This document shows, one piece after another, positions 12,481 through 23,939 of a stretch of 64,000 nucleotides of DNA (positions are counted from its first letter, which is position 1; each line of letters begins with the position of its first letter). The notes beneath the pieces were generated by a model. The model did no database searches, was not told the DNA's origin, and saw only the letters and a list, made by a program, of their open reading frames with translations. This DNA comes from Pharus latifolius (lineage: Eukaryota > Streptophyta > Magnoliopsida > Poales > Poaceae), in NCBI GenBank assembly GCA_019359835.1, contig CM033319.1:58567613-58631612 (forward strand). Reading direction: 5' to 3'. The translations under genes and the position numbers were made by a program.

Positions 12481-12975
12481 TTTCGATCTGCCTTAGGTAG
12501 AAAAATACAAGTACTCACCAACTATCCGCAGGAAAAATAACGGGCCATGGGGCGGCACGACGATCGCTGATGCGCACCTGGCAGAACTGAGAAAAACTCA
12601 GAAACCCAAAAACAGCACACAAACAAAATGAAAACAAAAGGAAGAACAAACCGTGTTCTGTGAGGTCGCAAAATGTCCAAATGCGGGCCAACAGCAGATC
12701 CGAGGCAGAGCGACGGGAAACACGGAAGCAAAAAACAAGGACAAAAGGAAGGAGAAAGATAAAAAGAAGCAAAAAGAAACGCAGAGGCAAAAGGTGGGAA
12801 CACAGCGTTTGCCGTACCGAAACCCTAGGCCACCACCTCCCCTCCCGCCGGCGGCGTCGGTGGCTGCATGGATGCATCGGCCTCTGGCTAAGCCCCTGAT
12901 CTAGACTCGTCTCGCATGTCTTTTATTCCTGTTTGTTTCTACCTGCGGTAGCTTGTTGTAGAGAGGTTGTTGTAG

Positions 12976-13248
12976 GTGATGGAGGAGCCCAATGCGGGTG
13001 CCGCGCTTGTGGCGGCCAATCCGGCTGGGGTGGGCGGCGCGTCGCCGTGGAGGAAGGCGACGCCACCTCGGCCGGGGGAGGCGGCGGTGATGGGGGCCGA
13101 GTCGTGGCCCGCACTGGAGGAGGCGAGGCAGAAGGGCACTGCGGAGGCCGCGGCGAAGCCGGCGCAGGGCAATGCTGGTGGGGACTCGGTAAAGGGTGCG
13201 CAGGCGCCGCCACTGCAGCAGCAACCGCCCCCTCATCCTCCGGCGTAG
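12976..13248 (+). pseudogene. LARP1-like N-terminal exon (La-related protein 1), probably truncated
   Basis: The frame starts MEEPNAGAALVAANPAG and contains SPWRK, then VMGAESWPALEEARQK (residues about 36-51), followed by a proline/glutamine-rich tail and TAG. The W(K/R)-...-VMGA-SWPAL block is characteristic of the N-terminus of plant LARP1 proteins, which bind mRNA in the cytoplasm through a downstream La motif. A leader with AAACCCTAGG lies about 155 bp upstream of the ATG. No La motif or DM15 repeats follow: the sequence after 13,248 is unrelated, and the nearest downstream element is an LTR. It is either exon 1 of a gene cut off by insertions or a captured or stranded 5' fragment. Confidence 0.6.
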
Positions 13249-13640
13249 GTATAGTGATCGGATCTCACTGCGAGACGACGACGCCGAAGCAAGCGAGGAG
13301 CGACGAGCAGAAGGAGCGAGCGAGGAGCGGAGGCAGAAAACAACACACACCCACAACCGTCTCGGGAAGGACCAAGCGGAGTGGGAAAAGCTGGCGTCGA
13401 CGATAGGTGCCGCACGGCCGCGCGTTCATCTCGGGCCGTTCTCCGCACATCCCGATGAAATCGAACGGTATCGAAACCCGCGAACAGAAGATCGAACACA
13501 CCGCAAAGAAGAAGGCGATGTGGCGCGCTCTCGGCCATGAACAGAAGATCAGACGGTTCGCGAAGAATAGGGTGACGTGGCGCAGTGAGGAGGCGGCATT
13601 TCCAGCAGACTTTAAGTTTTTCTTATGATTAGACTCTAAT
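13249..13640. other. GC-rich unassigned segment next to the LARP1-like exon
   Basis: CpG-rich, with open frames on both strands that match nothing I know. On the minus strand it resembles a 5' untranslated leader (pyrimidine-rich, no clear ORF), so promoter or leader sequence is the likeliest reading. Confidence 0.35.
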
Positions 13641-15217
13641 TAATATAATAAACAAAATGACACGGTTGGAATTTGAAATAATGCCCTAAAACTAGTCGGC
13701 TGACCTAATGAGCATCAGTGACTGACATTTGCTACACAAAACAAATGTCTTCGGCTGGCTTTGGTTGGCATTTGAAGCGCGTGGTGGTCTGTGGCGGTCA
13801 GGTCTTTGCCAACGGCGATTTCGATGGCAGTTGGGGTCCAGCTTGAGGCCATTGCACCGGAGGGCTCCATCAACTTCGTCGGCGATTAGTTTGGGTGGTT
13901 CCTGTTGATCGACGACCGGATTTCATGGACGGCGTCACTGGAATGGCATGGCCGGTGTCGAGGACGACAGTGACAGCCGGAATCTGGTTGACAACACACC
14001 GGTGAGCTTCTACAACACTTATGGGACGTAATCGAAGTGGCAAATCAACTGTTGGCTCCACCGAGACCTCTCTCCACGGTGCGGTCCTGAAAACAAGGCA
14101 ATTCTCCAACTTCGCGGGTACTGGAGAAGACGAAGCAGTGAAATCATCAACGGGGACTTCTACGATGTTGAGGATAACCCGAATTAGGTGTACCCACCGG
14201 TAATTTGATAAAGGTGCTCAATTTGCCAGTGTGACGTCTCGCCGTCGCTGGAGACATGACTTCAAAATTCGCCGGCGAGCGTCCATCGGACTTCACCAAA
14301 TTTGGCAAGGAGGTTGCTGGGGTGATAAGAAAGTCAATTGCGCAACCAATTTGAACAATAGCTAGCTAAATTAATGGATTGAGGTTCTTCCTGACCGCGA
14401 TGGTGCTTTGGGCTCGCAGAACTCGTCGCTGGTGTGATTTTCATTGCTGCAACTCGTCAACACTTGCGCAAAAGGTTGCTATAGATTTCTAATACCTAGC
14501 CCTGGAATCCTATGAAGCATCAACTGAAGATTCTACCAATTGAAACCAATCCAGCATGCTTCAGTAGGGTAAAACTAGTAAACTGAATACTTCTGTTGCC
14601 ATCGTGGTTTTCGTCGTTGTTTTTGCCAAAAAAACTCGCCGGAGAAGATCAAGGATTGGTCGTACAACTACTAGAGAACATGCTGATCAAATAGTGCATA
14701 AGGTTCGAGCTGGATTTCCTAACTTGGGATGATTTCTGGCTGTTGCAACCGCTGTTGCTGCTGCCGTTGTTGCTACTACTGCTACTACACAGGAACAAAG
14801 AGGGAGAGAAAATTACTGTGGCTGCTGCGTGTATAATCCTTCACTGCATACATGTATATCTCTACACCAATGTCCAAGCAGCTGCATGTACATGTATTTA
14901 CCTCTCCTTTTTCACTGGTAAACACTTCACCACATCCACAATGTGTATCGTAATTTCTTCAAACTTATCCTGAAATTCTTCAGGATTCTTCAGGAAGCTC
15001 CCTCCTTGTACATGTATACTTACCTATATGGTATCACACATACAAATACACACACACACACACATACTTGTAAACATATGCATGCATTCATACATACACA
15101 TATATACATATACATTTATACAAGTAAAATTTAACTAGTGGCAATTTACAAAAATACCTAGCACTACTCAACATTAGCATAAAAATTTTAACATGGGTCA
15201 AATTTTGGGATGTGACA
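13641..15217 (-). repeat. 3' LTR of chromovirus element A (left edge approximate)
   Basis: On the minus strand, pol of element A ends at about 15,233, then a purine-rich tract (15,231-15,218, AAGGAGGGTAGACT) runs into TGTCACATCCC at 15,217, a classic LTR start. The region contains segments resembling other LTRs of this kind and a (CA)n/TATATA-rich stretch at 15,045-15,115. The distal end was not located, so 13,641 is a guess based on the change in composition. Confidence 0.6.
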
Positions 15218-16163
15218 AGTCTACCCTCCTTAAAAGAAATCTCGTCCCCAAGATTCAACCATCTCAGAGAAAAGATACGGGAAATCTTGTTGCAAATCTG
15301 ACTCTTTTTCCCATGTAGACTCAGCTTCTAATGGTTCTGCCATTGAACACGACAATATCTAATAACTTTACTCCGCAATTGTCGTTCCATTGTCTCTAAA
15401 ATCTTTAATGGCAGTTCTCGATAAGTAAAATCTGATTGTAATGGTATGGTCTTTTCTTGGATCTGATCCTCTGGTCTTCTTAAGCTCTTACGCAACTGTG
15501 ATACATGAAAAACATCATGGATTTCACTCATTCCTAGTGGTAACTCCAATTGGTATGCAACTTCGCCTCTCCTTCCCAAAATTTGAAATGGTCCAATGTA
15601 TCGTGGAGCTAATTTCTTTCTCTTCTGGAGCCTGTAAACTCCTTTAAGTGGTGTTACCTTTAGATATACAAAATCTCTAGGTTCAAATGCCAGATCTCTT
15701 CGCCTGTTATCTGCATAACTCTTTTGTCTTGATTGTGCTGCTTTTAGTTTCTCTCTAATAAGTTCATATGTGCTTCAGCATCTCTTACTATCTCTGGTCC
15801 TAACAACTTTCCTTCTCCCATTTCGGTCCAATTTAGAAGTGTTCTACATTTTTGGCCATATAATGCTTCCAAAGGTGCCATACCTAAACTTGATTGATAA
15901 CTATTATTATAAGCAAATTTGGCATATGGCAGACATGATTCCCATGATCGTCCATGTTCTAATAAACAAGCTCTCAACATATCCTCCAATATTTGATTTA
16001 CTCGTTCAGTCTGTCCTCCTGTCTGAGGATGATAACCCGTGCTCAAGTTTAACTTTGTTCCTAGTGCTTCATGCAGACTTTTCCAAAATTTTGAAGTAAA
16101 CTGGGATCCTCGATCCAAGACTATCCTCTTGGGGATTCCATGTAATGTCACTATCCTAGCAAG
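15218..16163 (-). pseudogene. Element A pol, 3' portion: integrase core end, C-terminal domain and chromodomain
   Basis: Reading leftward from 16,163: LARIVTLHGIPKRIVLDRGS holds the second catalytic aspartate, and TGGQTERVNQILEDM the catalytic glutamate. Next come AYNNSYQSSLGMAPLEALYG, the LLGPEIVRDAEAHMNLL linker and, after interruptions, YQLELPLGMSEIHDVFHVSQ (GPY/F-type end). A chromodomain follows (VQWQ, then in a shifted frame EAESTWEKESDLQQDFPYLF) and stops near the polypurine tract. The chromodomain places A among chromoviruses, probably Tekay-like. At least one frameshift lies near 15,327 and others near 15,580-15,745. The missing 5' half of the integrase is at 53,864 and beyond, separated by the 37.7-kb insertion. 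Confidence 0.9.
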
Positions 16164-16168
16164 GTAAA
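16164..16168. repeat. Target site duplication GTAAA, left copy
   Basis: GTAAA here and at 53,859-53,863 flank the 37.7-kb insertion. Removing the insertion and one copy restores the integrase frame A-E-I-Y-L-A-R-I-V on the minus strand. Confidence 0.9.
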
Positions 16169-18218
16169 TGCGGTGACCCGACATATCGCCCACGTGGCAG
16201 CACGTCCGGCCTTTGAACATTTTCGAATAAAACCATCTTATCCGAGAATTTTCGTTACAGAGTAGCGAGCAGAAACATGACATAATTAAACATGGTCCAA
16301 CATAACGACGAGTCTAGTTACACACAAAAGCATAAGCATACTTATTGCATCAAAATACAGCAGTTAGGGTGTTCTTATGGAGGTCACTCTTCGTCTTCGG
16401 TGTTGAAGTAGACCCCATCAAGCTCACAGTAGGATTCTCCGGGATAGGCTTCTTGATCTGGTCGTCCGGTCGGCGTGGCATCACCCAAGGAGTACTCAAA
16501 GTCTAACAACGGCATACAATAGCAAGGGTGAGTGCCGAGGCACTCAGCAAGCAATTGAGAGGTATAATGCATCATGCAAACCTTAACTAGTCAAATAGTT
16601 ATTAGAGTATATTAGCAAAGGCGATTTTGACTCAAAAATTCATTTGTGATTGTAAGAGACTCCGGTTATTAAGTAAAACGCTACTGAACATTTGCACCAC
16701 AGGGTGAGACCACCTGTAGGTCTCTTTTCCTGCCACGACGCAGTTCTCGACCTGAGAACAAGGAGTGAACATCCACATTTTACTCTGCAGAGGGGTATCA
16801 CTTTACCCACATAATCCCTTGATTACCATGTCGGTGTTCATCAACAGTGCTCCGCATTTCTTACAATGCGTGACATCATCAAGAGAACAAAGTCTTTCTC
16901 AAACCCTTCCGCCAGTTCCCTCCACTGGTATGGTACTCCCATACCTTTGTAGTCAGACGCATCCTCTACGACCACTGTGAGCCTATAGCTCCAAGCCCGC
17001 CTCGGGTCAGTTCTTTCATCATAATACATACACATATACGTTCCCAGTGTGGAGGTGTGCTAGCATCTGGATGAGACACTTGACTAGGCCCGTCCCATAC
17101 CAGGTCTGTGGTCGATACGGGTATTACGGCGCTAGGTAGAAATGACAGTTGGTTATGTCCTTACTTTTATAGACATACTTTAATACAAGATTCGAGCCCT
17201 CCTTCGGCTCTCCTCCAGTTACACTTTTTCCATCAAGACACCGACTCTTTCATTATGACCAACTTTTATAAAATACCTTTTTGATGCAAGATGGTATTGC
17301 TACATATATTATCAAATAAAGGATAGACAAATAAAAGCAATAAAACACGATCAATATGGTCAAGAACAAAACTTGCCTGAAGTAGCAAAGTCAGAATCCA
17401 ATATATGAACGTTGCCCTGGGATTCCTCGCTCAGCTCTGCTCCTAGAATTAAAATAATTGTGTATATAAATCTCTAGAAGAACATTAGTGGATATTATGT
17501 AGAGGTGCAGAGTTTAGGTGCTTATCGCTCAAGCCTCAATCGTAGTGATCACTCTCCCAGGCAAAATAAGAAATCAGATTTTATTTAATTGAACTGCATG
17601 ATGGAATTACATAACCACTTTTAAGTTGGATAGCTCCCAAAAGAATAATATTAGTTTTATAATGGTTGAAAAATAAATTTAAAATAGTTAAGTCAAGATA
17701 TTGATTTAGTGCTAAGACTATTTAATTTCTACACTGAAAGATTAGTTGTTTGAAATAAAAATAATTGATAGTTTTAAGGCTCTTTTTCCTATGTAGATAA
17801 TTATATGAAAGTAATGAAAATAACTTAAATTGATTTATTAAAGAGTAAGAATATAATTTGTATGCATATACATATATCTTATTTGATTATACTCTTATTG
17901 AATTAGGTATAATTTAAGAAATTACCAATATTAATGTGCCAATACTATAAAATTACTTAAACTTCTGATTTAAATAAATTTTAAATTAGATAATAACCAA
18001 TAATTAATTAAGAATCGAAAATAGAATTGAAATTACAAAAAGAAAAGAAATAAAAATTATAAAAGTTTTGGTTGGGCCTGAACTGGCCCAACTCCCCTCG
18101 GCTCGGGTTGGGCCGGCCCAACCCCCAACCTCCCTTCTTCTCGCTCTCTCAGCCGCATACACACACGCAACACACAACACAACACACACACACCGGCCAA
18201 AATTTTCCTCTGGCAACA
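16169..18218 (-). repeat. Family M LTR, left inverted copy (2,050 bp)
   Basis: Plus strand starts TGCGGTGACC at the GTAAA duplication and ends CTCTGGCAACA, so the LTR is minus-oriented with its 3' (U5) end outward. By eye it is roughly 95% identical to the plus-oriented LTR at 47,757-49,783 over the last 300 bp. It carries the hairpin (16,530-16,545), the palindrome CTCTGCAGAG (16,783-16,792), GTCCCATACCAG (17,092-17,103) and the acidic exons. On its right it abuts family L sequence with no matching duplication. Confidence 0.85.
16384..17442 (-). CDS. Predicted two-exon acidic LTR mini-gene, left M copy
   Basis: Exon alpha is 17,442-17,377 (66 nt, after CTAG), with AELSEESQGNVHILDSDFAT in the frame that fits exon beta; the donor is TTCAG|GCAAGT. 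Exon beta is 16,502-16,384 (119 nt, after TTGTTAG) and starts by completing a GAC codon; it encodes DFEYSLGDATPTGRPDQEAY and continues to NTEDEE and TGA. The intron is 874 nt. Both exons are open and the phase (1) agrees across the join. No upstream exon or initiator ATG could be assigned and no known family matches. Confidence 0.45.
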
Positions 18219-20410
18219 GCTTCGATTACATAACCACTTGTTGATGGTGGTTTTAGGAACTGAGATGGCCGGACGGCGATGAACGGCGATGATGAACTAC
18301 GGTGGCGACACGGCACAGTGAACCACTGGACAAGATCTTGGCATAGCGATAACTGGCAATTCTGTGCAGATTCAGGGATCAAGCTAGTAGAGGAAAGTGT
18401 TCAGGAGATTAAGGCGAAGATGCTAGACAAGGTGGCATCGACGGCAGTGGCCGGCAGCGACCGGGCGACACACTGGCGGCACAGCAACGAAGGGTAAAAC
18501 ACCTAAGTTGCAATCTGGTGCTGCGCTGCTGAAACCTGGCGTTGCTGGAGCTAGCTAGGGCCAAGAGACACTATCTGCTGCACTGGACTTGGCTGAAGGT
18601 TGAATGGCGGCGAGCGGCGATGAGCCGCGCCGGAGAAGAAGACGGCTTCAACGGCAATAGGGCGATGTAGTGAATCAAGCTCCAATTTGAAGGCACAGTT
18701 TAGTTCCTGGGCAGCTTTAGTTAGTATGGATGAAAGGAATCGGCCTAAGGCGGCGTCGGTGAGGAGAACAACACCGCGGCCGGAGAAGAAGACATTGATT
18801 TGGGCATTTTTGCTGTGGGGCTTTGGAATTCAATTCCTTGTTGTGAGAGTGAAAAGGAGATGTGGGACAGCTATGGGTGGAGTCAATTTGGTCGGAGGCT
18901 CGCCGGCGTGGCCTGGCGACATGAGCCGGTCACCAGTGGCGTGCGAGAAAGGGGAAACTCCAATTCGAGCTTAATTTCAAAATCTTGATGCACAGGCTTA
19001 TTGGGAATGCTTCACTGATCAATTTCTTCCACTACAGCGAAAGCTAATTTGAACTGGAGTAGATGCAATTGCTGGAACAGGGCGTTTGCTAATTACGGCG
19101 ATTGCCGGCGATAGAATTCACTGGGGCTCGATTAAATGCTGTAATATGATAAGGTAAACAGGAGACACGTACTGGTCACTTCAATTTAGAGGTTGATACA
19201 GTGAAATGGCTTGGCAGTTTGCTCCTCCTCGGCGGTTCGCCGGAGAAGATGAAGATGAAGAAAAGGTGGATTTAACGGCTAAAATAGCTTTGAAGTGCAA
19301 TGGTGAAGATGAAGTCGATTTGGGCTGGTATTTATAGGCGCGGGATGAAGCTTGCTATGCTGGAGGCCGTGGAACTTGTGCCGGTGAAGCTTCGGGTTGA
19401 AGCAACGGCGACAATGGCACATGCACGCATGCAGGTTCAACTTTCCCGCTGGCGCGCGCGCGCCGCTGTTGCGCTGGACATTGACTGCCACGGCGATGAC
19501 TGAGGTGCAAACACGTGCACCCATGCAAACTCAGGTGAACATGAGCACTACGAAGGTCGGCGACGACGATCACGACGACACAGCGCTCTGGTCGCGGTCG
19601 CAGCAGCGTTGATCGAAACTATGCACTGCAGGCAGTGGTTGATGTTGAAGGGGTTGGTGATCTGGTCGCAAATGGTTGCTCTGGTCGTGAACAGCTGCTC
19701 CGGTCGAAGAAGCTGAGCCCTGGTCGATGGCGGGCTGGTGGTTGTTGGTCGAAAACAGCCAATTGGACTGGATTGCAAAATCTGAAAATTGGCTTTGGAC
19801 TGAATTGTAATTTCTGACTTAGAGATGGATAATTTGCAATCTGATTTCATAGATGAGTATAAACTTATTCCTTGTACTCATCCAGCAAGGAATTTGGTAA
19901 AATCTGGCATGATGTGATGGTTTTTGATATAAACTGAAAATAGGGTATTTAGGGTAAATTAAATCTGAGTTTTGGTCGATTTTGAATTCAAGGTAATTGG
20001 AGGGAGATTTGGGTATTCTGATAAAAGAAGATTTTGTATTAATTAGCATTTGGGAGGTGTTCCCTGAAACAGATTTGAATTTGGAGTTGATTTGAGGATT
20101 TTAGCCTTTTTGGATTTCCATATATCAGAAAAAGGACTGATTCGCAATCAATTTGGACTGATCTGTGAAAAAGGCTTAAATGATGAAATCTGGCTGCCAA
20201 CTTTCTGGATTAAGGCATTGACATACCCATGATCATAATCCAAGAATAATATGGTCTGAATTAAGTCAAGATTTGGCTAAATCTGAGTTCAGAGTATTTA
20301 GGGTAATTAGGATATTAATTAGAATCCTGTTTTCGAAAACATAGGATATTAATTAGAATCCTGTTTTCGAAAACATAAAGGGATTGCAAGATCTGAGAGT
20401 TAGAGATGGT
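18219..20410 (-). repeat. Family L LTR fragment, minus-oriented, interrupted at both ends
   Basis: Runs parallel to L1 positions about 4,540-6,340. Its left edge is the M LTR (18,218) and its right edge is where another L LTR (L2) begins with TGTCGCG at 20,411. A TATA box lies at 19,329-19,336 on the minus strand. The segment 18,219-18,926 is nearly identical, in inverted orientation, to 21,003-21,298 plus 45,799-46,166, far closer than to L1, so it reflects a recent inverted duplication. Confidence 0.8.
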
Positions 20411-21006
20411 TGTCGCGCCCCAAAACTGGGACTACGACTACTCCTGTGGAGACCTAGCTTGCTGCAGCTAGTCCCATATATGCATACCTTTGACTTCCCA
20501 GGATAAGTCAAGCACAGGAGTATATTCACATTGCAGCAGAAAAACTTATAAAATATTTAAGCAGTGTGGCCTGCTGGCCTTAATATTACATAAAGAGATT
20601 ACAATACCTTCGCGGCATACATGGTTGTGCAAAATAACATCTACACAGCAGAAGATAGGTGACCCTCCCACAATGAGAAGTTGACGGCAGAACAACACAT
20701 CAGGGATCTGGCGGATTTGGCTCTCCTTCATCTTGGTCCAAGAAGTTCTCCACGCCTTCTTCTTGATCATGGTACGCTCCATCTACTGATTTGTAGGTTG
20801 CAAGGGTGAGTACTTACGTATTCAGCAAGTCATAGGTAAGAGTAGATACATATAGTAGTGTTGTTATGAACCTAGACTAGTCAAGAATTATGGATGTTTG
20901 TAAAATAATCGTTTCTTTCATATATCATCTCATCTCATGGCAGCACTTTCCATAACATACCATTGTATTTATGTTCACTAAATTATAGCACTACCACGAC
21001 ACGTCG
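20411..21006 (-). repeat. Family L LTR terminus, copy L2 (truncated)
   Basis: Starts TGTCGCGCCCC like L1 and follows it through exon beta (20,782-20,700) and the hairpin (20,808-20,823), then breaks at GTCG (21,003-21,006) into inverted family L sequence. The 5 bp before it (ATGGT, 20,406-20,410) would be its duplication, but the partner is not found. Confidence 0.8.
20700..20782 (-). CDS. Exon beta of the LTR mini-gene, copy L2
   Basis: 83 nt after an AG acceptor, encoding DGAYHDQEEGVENFLDQDEG and ending PDP-TGA. It is the same length as the beta exons of L1, L3 and C2. Its exon alpha is lost because L2 is truncated. Confidence 0.35.
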
Positions 21007-21298
21007 CCAGGCCACGCCGGCAAGCCTCCGACCAAATTGACTCCACCCATAGCTGTCCCACATCTCCTTTTCACTCTCACAGCAAGGAATTGAATTCCAA
21101 AGACCCACAGTAGAAATGCCCAAATCAATGTCTTCTTCTCCGGCCGCGGTGTTGTTCTCCTCACCGACGCCGCCTTAGGCCGATTCCTTTCATCCATACT
21201 AACTGAAGCTGCCCAGGAACTCAATTGTGCCTTCAAATTGGAGCTTGATTCACTACATCGCCCTGTTGCCATTGAAGCCGTCTTCTTCTCCAGCGCCG
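21003..21298 (+). repeat. Family L LTR fragment L4, part 1 (plus-oriented)
   Basis: Reverse complement of 18,620-18,926 with very few differences. It is cut by CACTA1 at the CCG duplication and resumes at 45,799. Confidence 0.8.
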
Positions 21299-21319
21299 CA
21301 CTACAACACGGTAGGCCAG

Positions 21320-21720
21320 TGCAAGCTGTAAAACTGCTGGGAAAAACTTTTTTTCCCAGCGGTTCTGCAGATGAAAGTATAATTTTGATTTTTCACCGAT
21401 GTGTCAGCTGGGAAAAGTTATTATTTTTAGCAGATTTGCTGCTAGGAATAAATAATATATAGCAAGCTGTAGATCAGTTTGGAAAAAGATATATAGAATC
21501 TGTGGAACAGCTGGCAATATTTTTTACGCTGGGAAATTTTTTTTTTACCAGCAGTCGTATAGGTGAAAATACAATTTTGATTTTTCACCAATGTGTCAGC
21601 TGGGAAAGTTATGATTTTTAGCAGATCTACTGCTAGGAATAAATAATTTTTTTTTGGCAAAACTGAAAATTTTCAGCAGAAAAATAACAGGTATATTATT
21701 TTGAGAGGGAAAATTTTCAG
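21320..21720. repeat. CACTA1 left subterminal repeats
   Basis: Two diverged copies of a roughly 200-bp unit containing CAGCTGGGAAA(A)GTTAT and TTTTTAGCAGAT(C/T)T, matching motifs in the right end array at 44,823-45,690. Confidence 0.75.
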
Positions 21721-21779
21721 AGAAAAAAGTAACAGAAAATATTTGGGGAGATTTTTTGTTCAACCAAATATAAAACCCT

Positions 21780-22167
21780 CCTCGCGCTAACTTCGCTTCT
21801 CCCTCACAGCCGGCGCGCCGAGACCCCCACCAAAATCTCCTCCTAACCTCACTGCGCCTCTCCCCGATAGCCGGCCGACACCCCCACCTCTCCACCACGA
21901 TCCCCCGCCAATTCCGCACCCCACCTTTGCTCGATCTCCCACCGATCCCCAATCAATTCCCCACCGCACCTCCACCTCAAAGCCCTAGCGGCAGCGGCCT
22001 GCGGCGGAGGGAGGAGGCGGAGCGGTAGCGACCTGTGGCGAAGGGAGGAGGCTGAGCGACAGCGGCAACGGCCTGCGGCGGAGGGAGGAGGCGGTGCGGT
22101 AGATCTGCAAGCCCGGCGCGGCGCGACAAATTGTCTGGCTTGGTGAGGGGTCGAGGCCGACGAAGAC
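21780..22167 (+). other. GC-rich leader of the captured VPS2 fragment
   Basis: Pyrimidine-rich then (G)CGGCGG-rich sequence ending shortly before the ATG at 22,168. It looks like the 5' untranslated region and promoter-proximal part of the donor gene. A related phrase occurs at 25,090-25,340. Confidence 0.45.
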
Positions 22168-23069
22168 ATGAATCCTTTTGTGAAGAAACCAACAACATGA
22201 GGTAAAATTCTAGTCGATTTTGAGCTCAATTGGTGATCGAATTCGATTCGATTCATTTCATTTGCTTCAGGGTGAATTCTAGGGTTCTAGTGCTCCTATC
22301 TCACGTGATTAAGCTCTTTTGATGCGCAATTTTGGTTCTGGTGGTTGTAGAGGTGATCCAGAGCAGCAAGCGCGAGCTGATGAATGCTACAAGAGGTGAT
22401 CTGATCAATCCTTGCGCAGTTAGAATAGAGCCCTCCAAGTTCAACATACTGGTTCTGTGTTTGCATAGTGTTAATTGTGAACAAAAGTTGGTTAATTCCA
22501 TTCATTTGTTTGTGATCAACAGTGCAGGATGCTCATCACCTTCAGTTTAGGCTATCTAATGGCTTTTATGATGTCATTACCTTTCTATTTGAAACTGTTT
22601 CTGATTATAGAGTTTTTCAATATATTCACGTAATCATGTACCACTAGAAATACCATGTGTTAAGTTTGTAACAAGAAGTAATGGTTCATGGCTAGCTGAG
22701 GTATTTCACTTGGGGTTACAACCCATGTACTTGGCAACAACATGTAGATAAATTGGTTTATTTCACCTATTCCAATTGATGTAATAGGTTCAAGTAAGTG
22801 GGTTCTAGAATTTACTAATGCCTTAAGTAATGTCGTGTTGTAGGTATTGAGAGGGACATTGGAGCACTACAGCTAGAGGTGCGAATAACTAATTCATTTC
22901 TTGAGTTGGCTGATTACTCTACAAAGCTGTCATTTGGCACATCTACAAAGTTTGGACATCCCTTTGCATGTTTATAATCAACTGGCCATTTGTTTAGAAA
23001 TGATAAGAATGCTTAGCCAGCTCCATGTAGCTTCCCCCCTTTCTTCTTCCTTGTATCTACAATTCCACA

Positions 23070-23071
<2 letters not shown>

Positions 23072-23109
<38 letters not shown>
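23072..23109. repeat. (CT)n microsatellite
   Basis: CT dinucleotide run followed by a short CA run, inside a VPS2 intron. Confidence 0.95.
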
Positions 23110-23112
<3 letters not shown>

Positions 23113-23371
23113 CACACACATGTGTGCATGCACACACAATTGTAGATCGTCATGTCGGTATATAGTCTAGACATAGTGATTCCAATACCAGGTAATCACT
23201 CTGAGCTGACCTAAGGAAAAAATGAGCTAAAATTAGTATTGATATTTTTGAAGGACAGTCTTTTCAGCTAGGTAATTTGGGTTACCTCTGCAAGTCCCAT
23301 AACCTTCTTGCTCATGAGGGAGATCAAACCTGTAACATTCCATATAACAACCACATGCAGCTTTCTTGTTT

Positions 23372-23939
23372 TGTCTGTTCCACTATTCAATTTCTTATAT
23401 GCAGTTGATAGGCCAACAACACAGGCTTACAATCCTTTTTAATTAATAGGAAAAGAAGCTAGTTTCTGAGATCAAAAGGACTGCAAGAACTAGCAATGAG
23501 GTTTCTATTCTTAAATTTCAGTTTCAATGTAGTAATTTGGGTCTAACCGTGCAATATGGTTCCAATTTCCATCTCTATTGCAGGCAGCAACTAAAATTCT
23601 CGCTCGCTAGCTGATCAGATTAAGACAACAAATTTCTAATTTACAAGGTAACCGAGCTCAGATTCCACTATTCAATTTCTTATATGCAGTTGACAGGCCA
23701 GCAACACAGGCTTACAATCCTTTTTAATTAACAGGAAAAGAAGCTAGTTTCTGAGATCAAAAGGACTGCAAGAACTTGCAATGTGGTTTCTATTCTAAAA
23801 TTTCAGTTTCAATGTAGTAATTTGGGTTTAACCATGCAATATGGTTCCAATTTCCATCTCTGTTGCAGGCAGCAACTAAAATTCTCGCCAGCCAGCTGAT
23901 CAGATTAAGACATTACAAGGTAGCTGAGCTCAGATTCGG
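23372..23939 (+). repeat. Tandem duplication inside the VPS2 fragment
   Basis: About 284 bp from TTCCACTATTCAATTTC through CAGATTC is present twice in a row (break near 23,655), duplicating two exons and their intron. The second copy has AACTTGCAATGTG for AACTAGCAATGAG, a small deletion giving CATTACAAG, and a TGA where the first copy has CGA. Confidence 0.85.

Noticed and set aside
12901..13538. Long arginine- and alanine-rich ORFs on the minus strand and other frames
   Set aside because: Shadows of a CpG-rich segment; only the frame from 12,976 has a recognisable motif (SWPALEEARQK).
15045..15115. CA/TATA-rich stretch as a promoter or origin
   Set aside because: Simple sequence within the LTR of element A; nothing functional can be supported.
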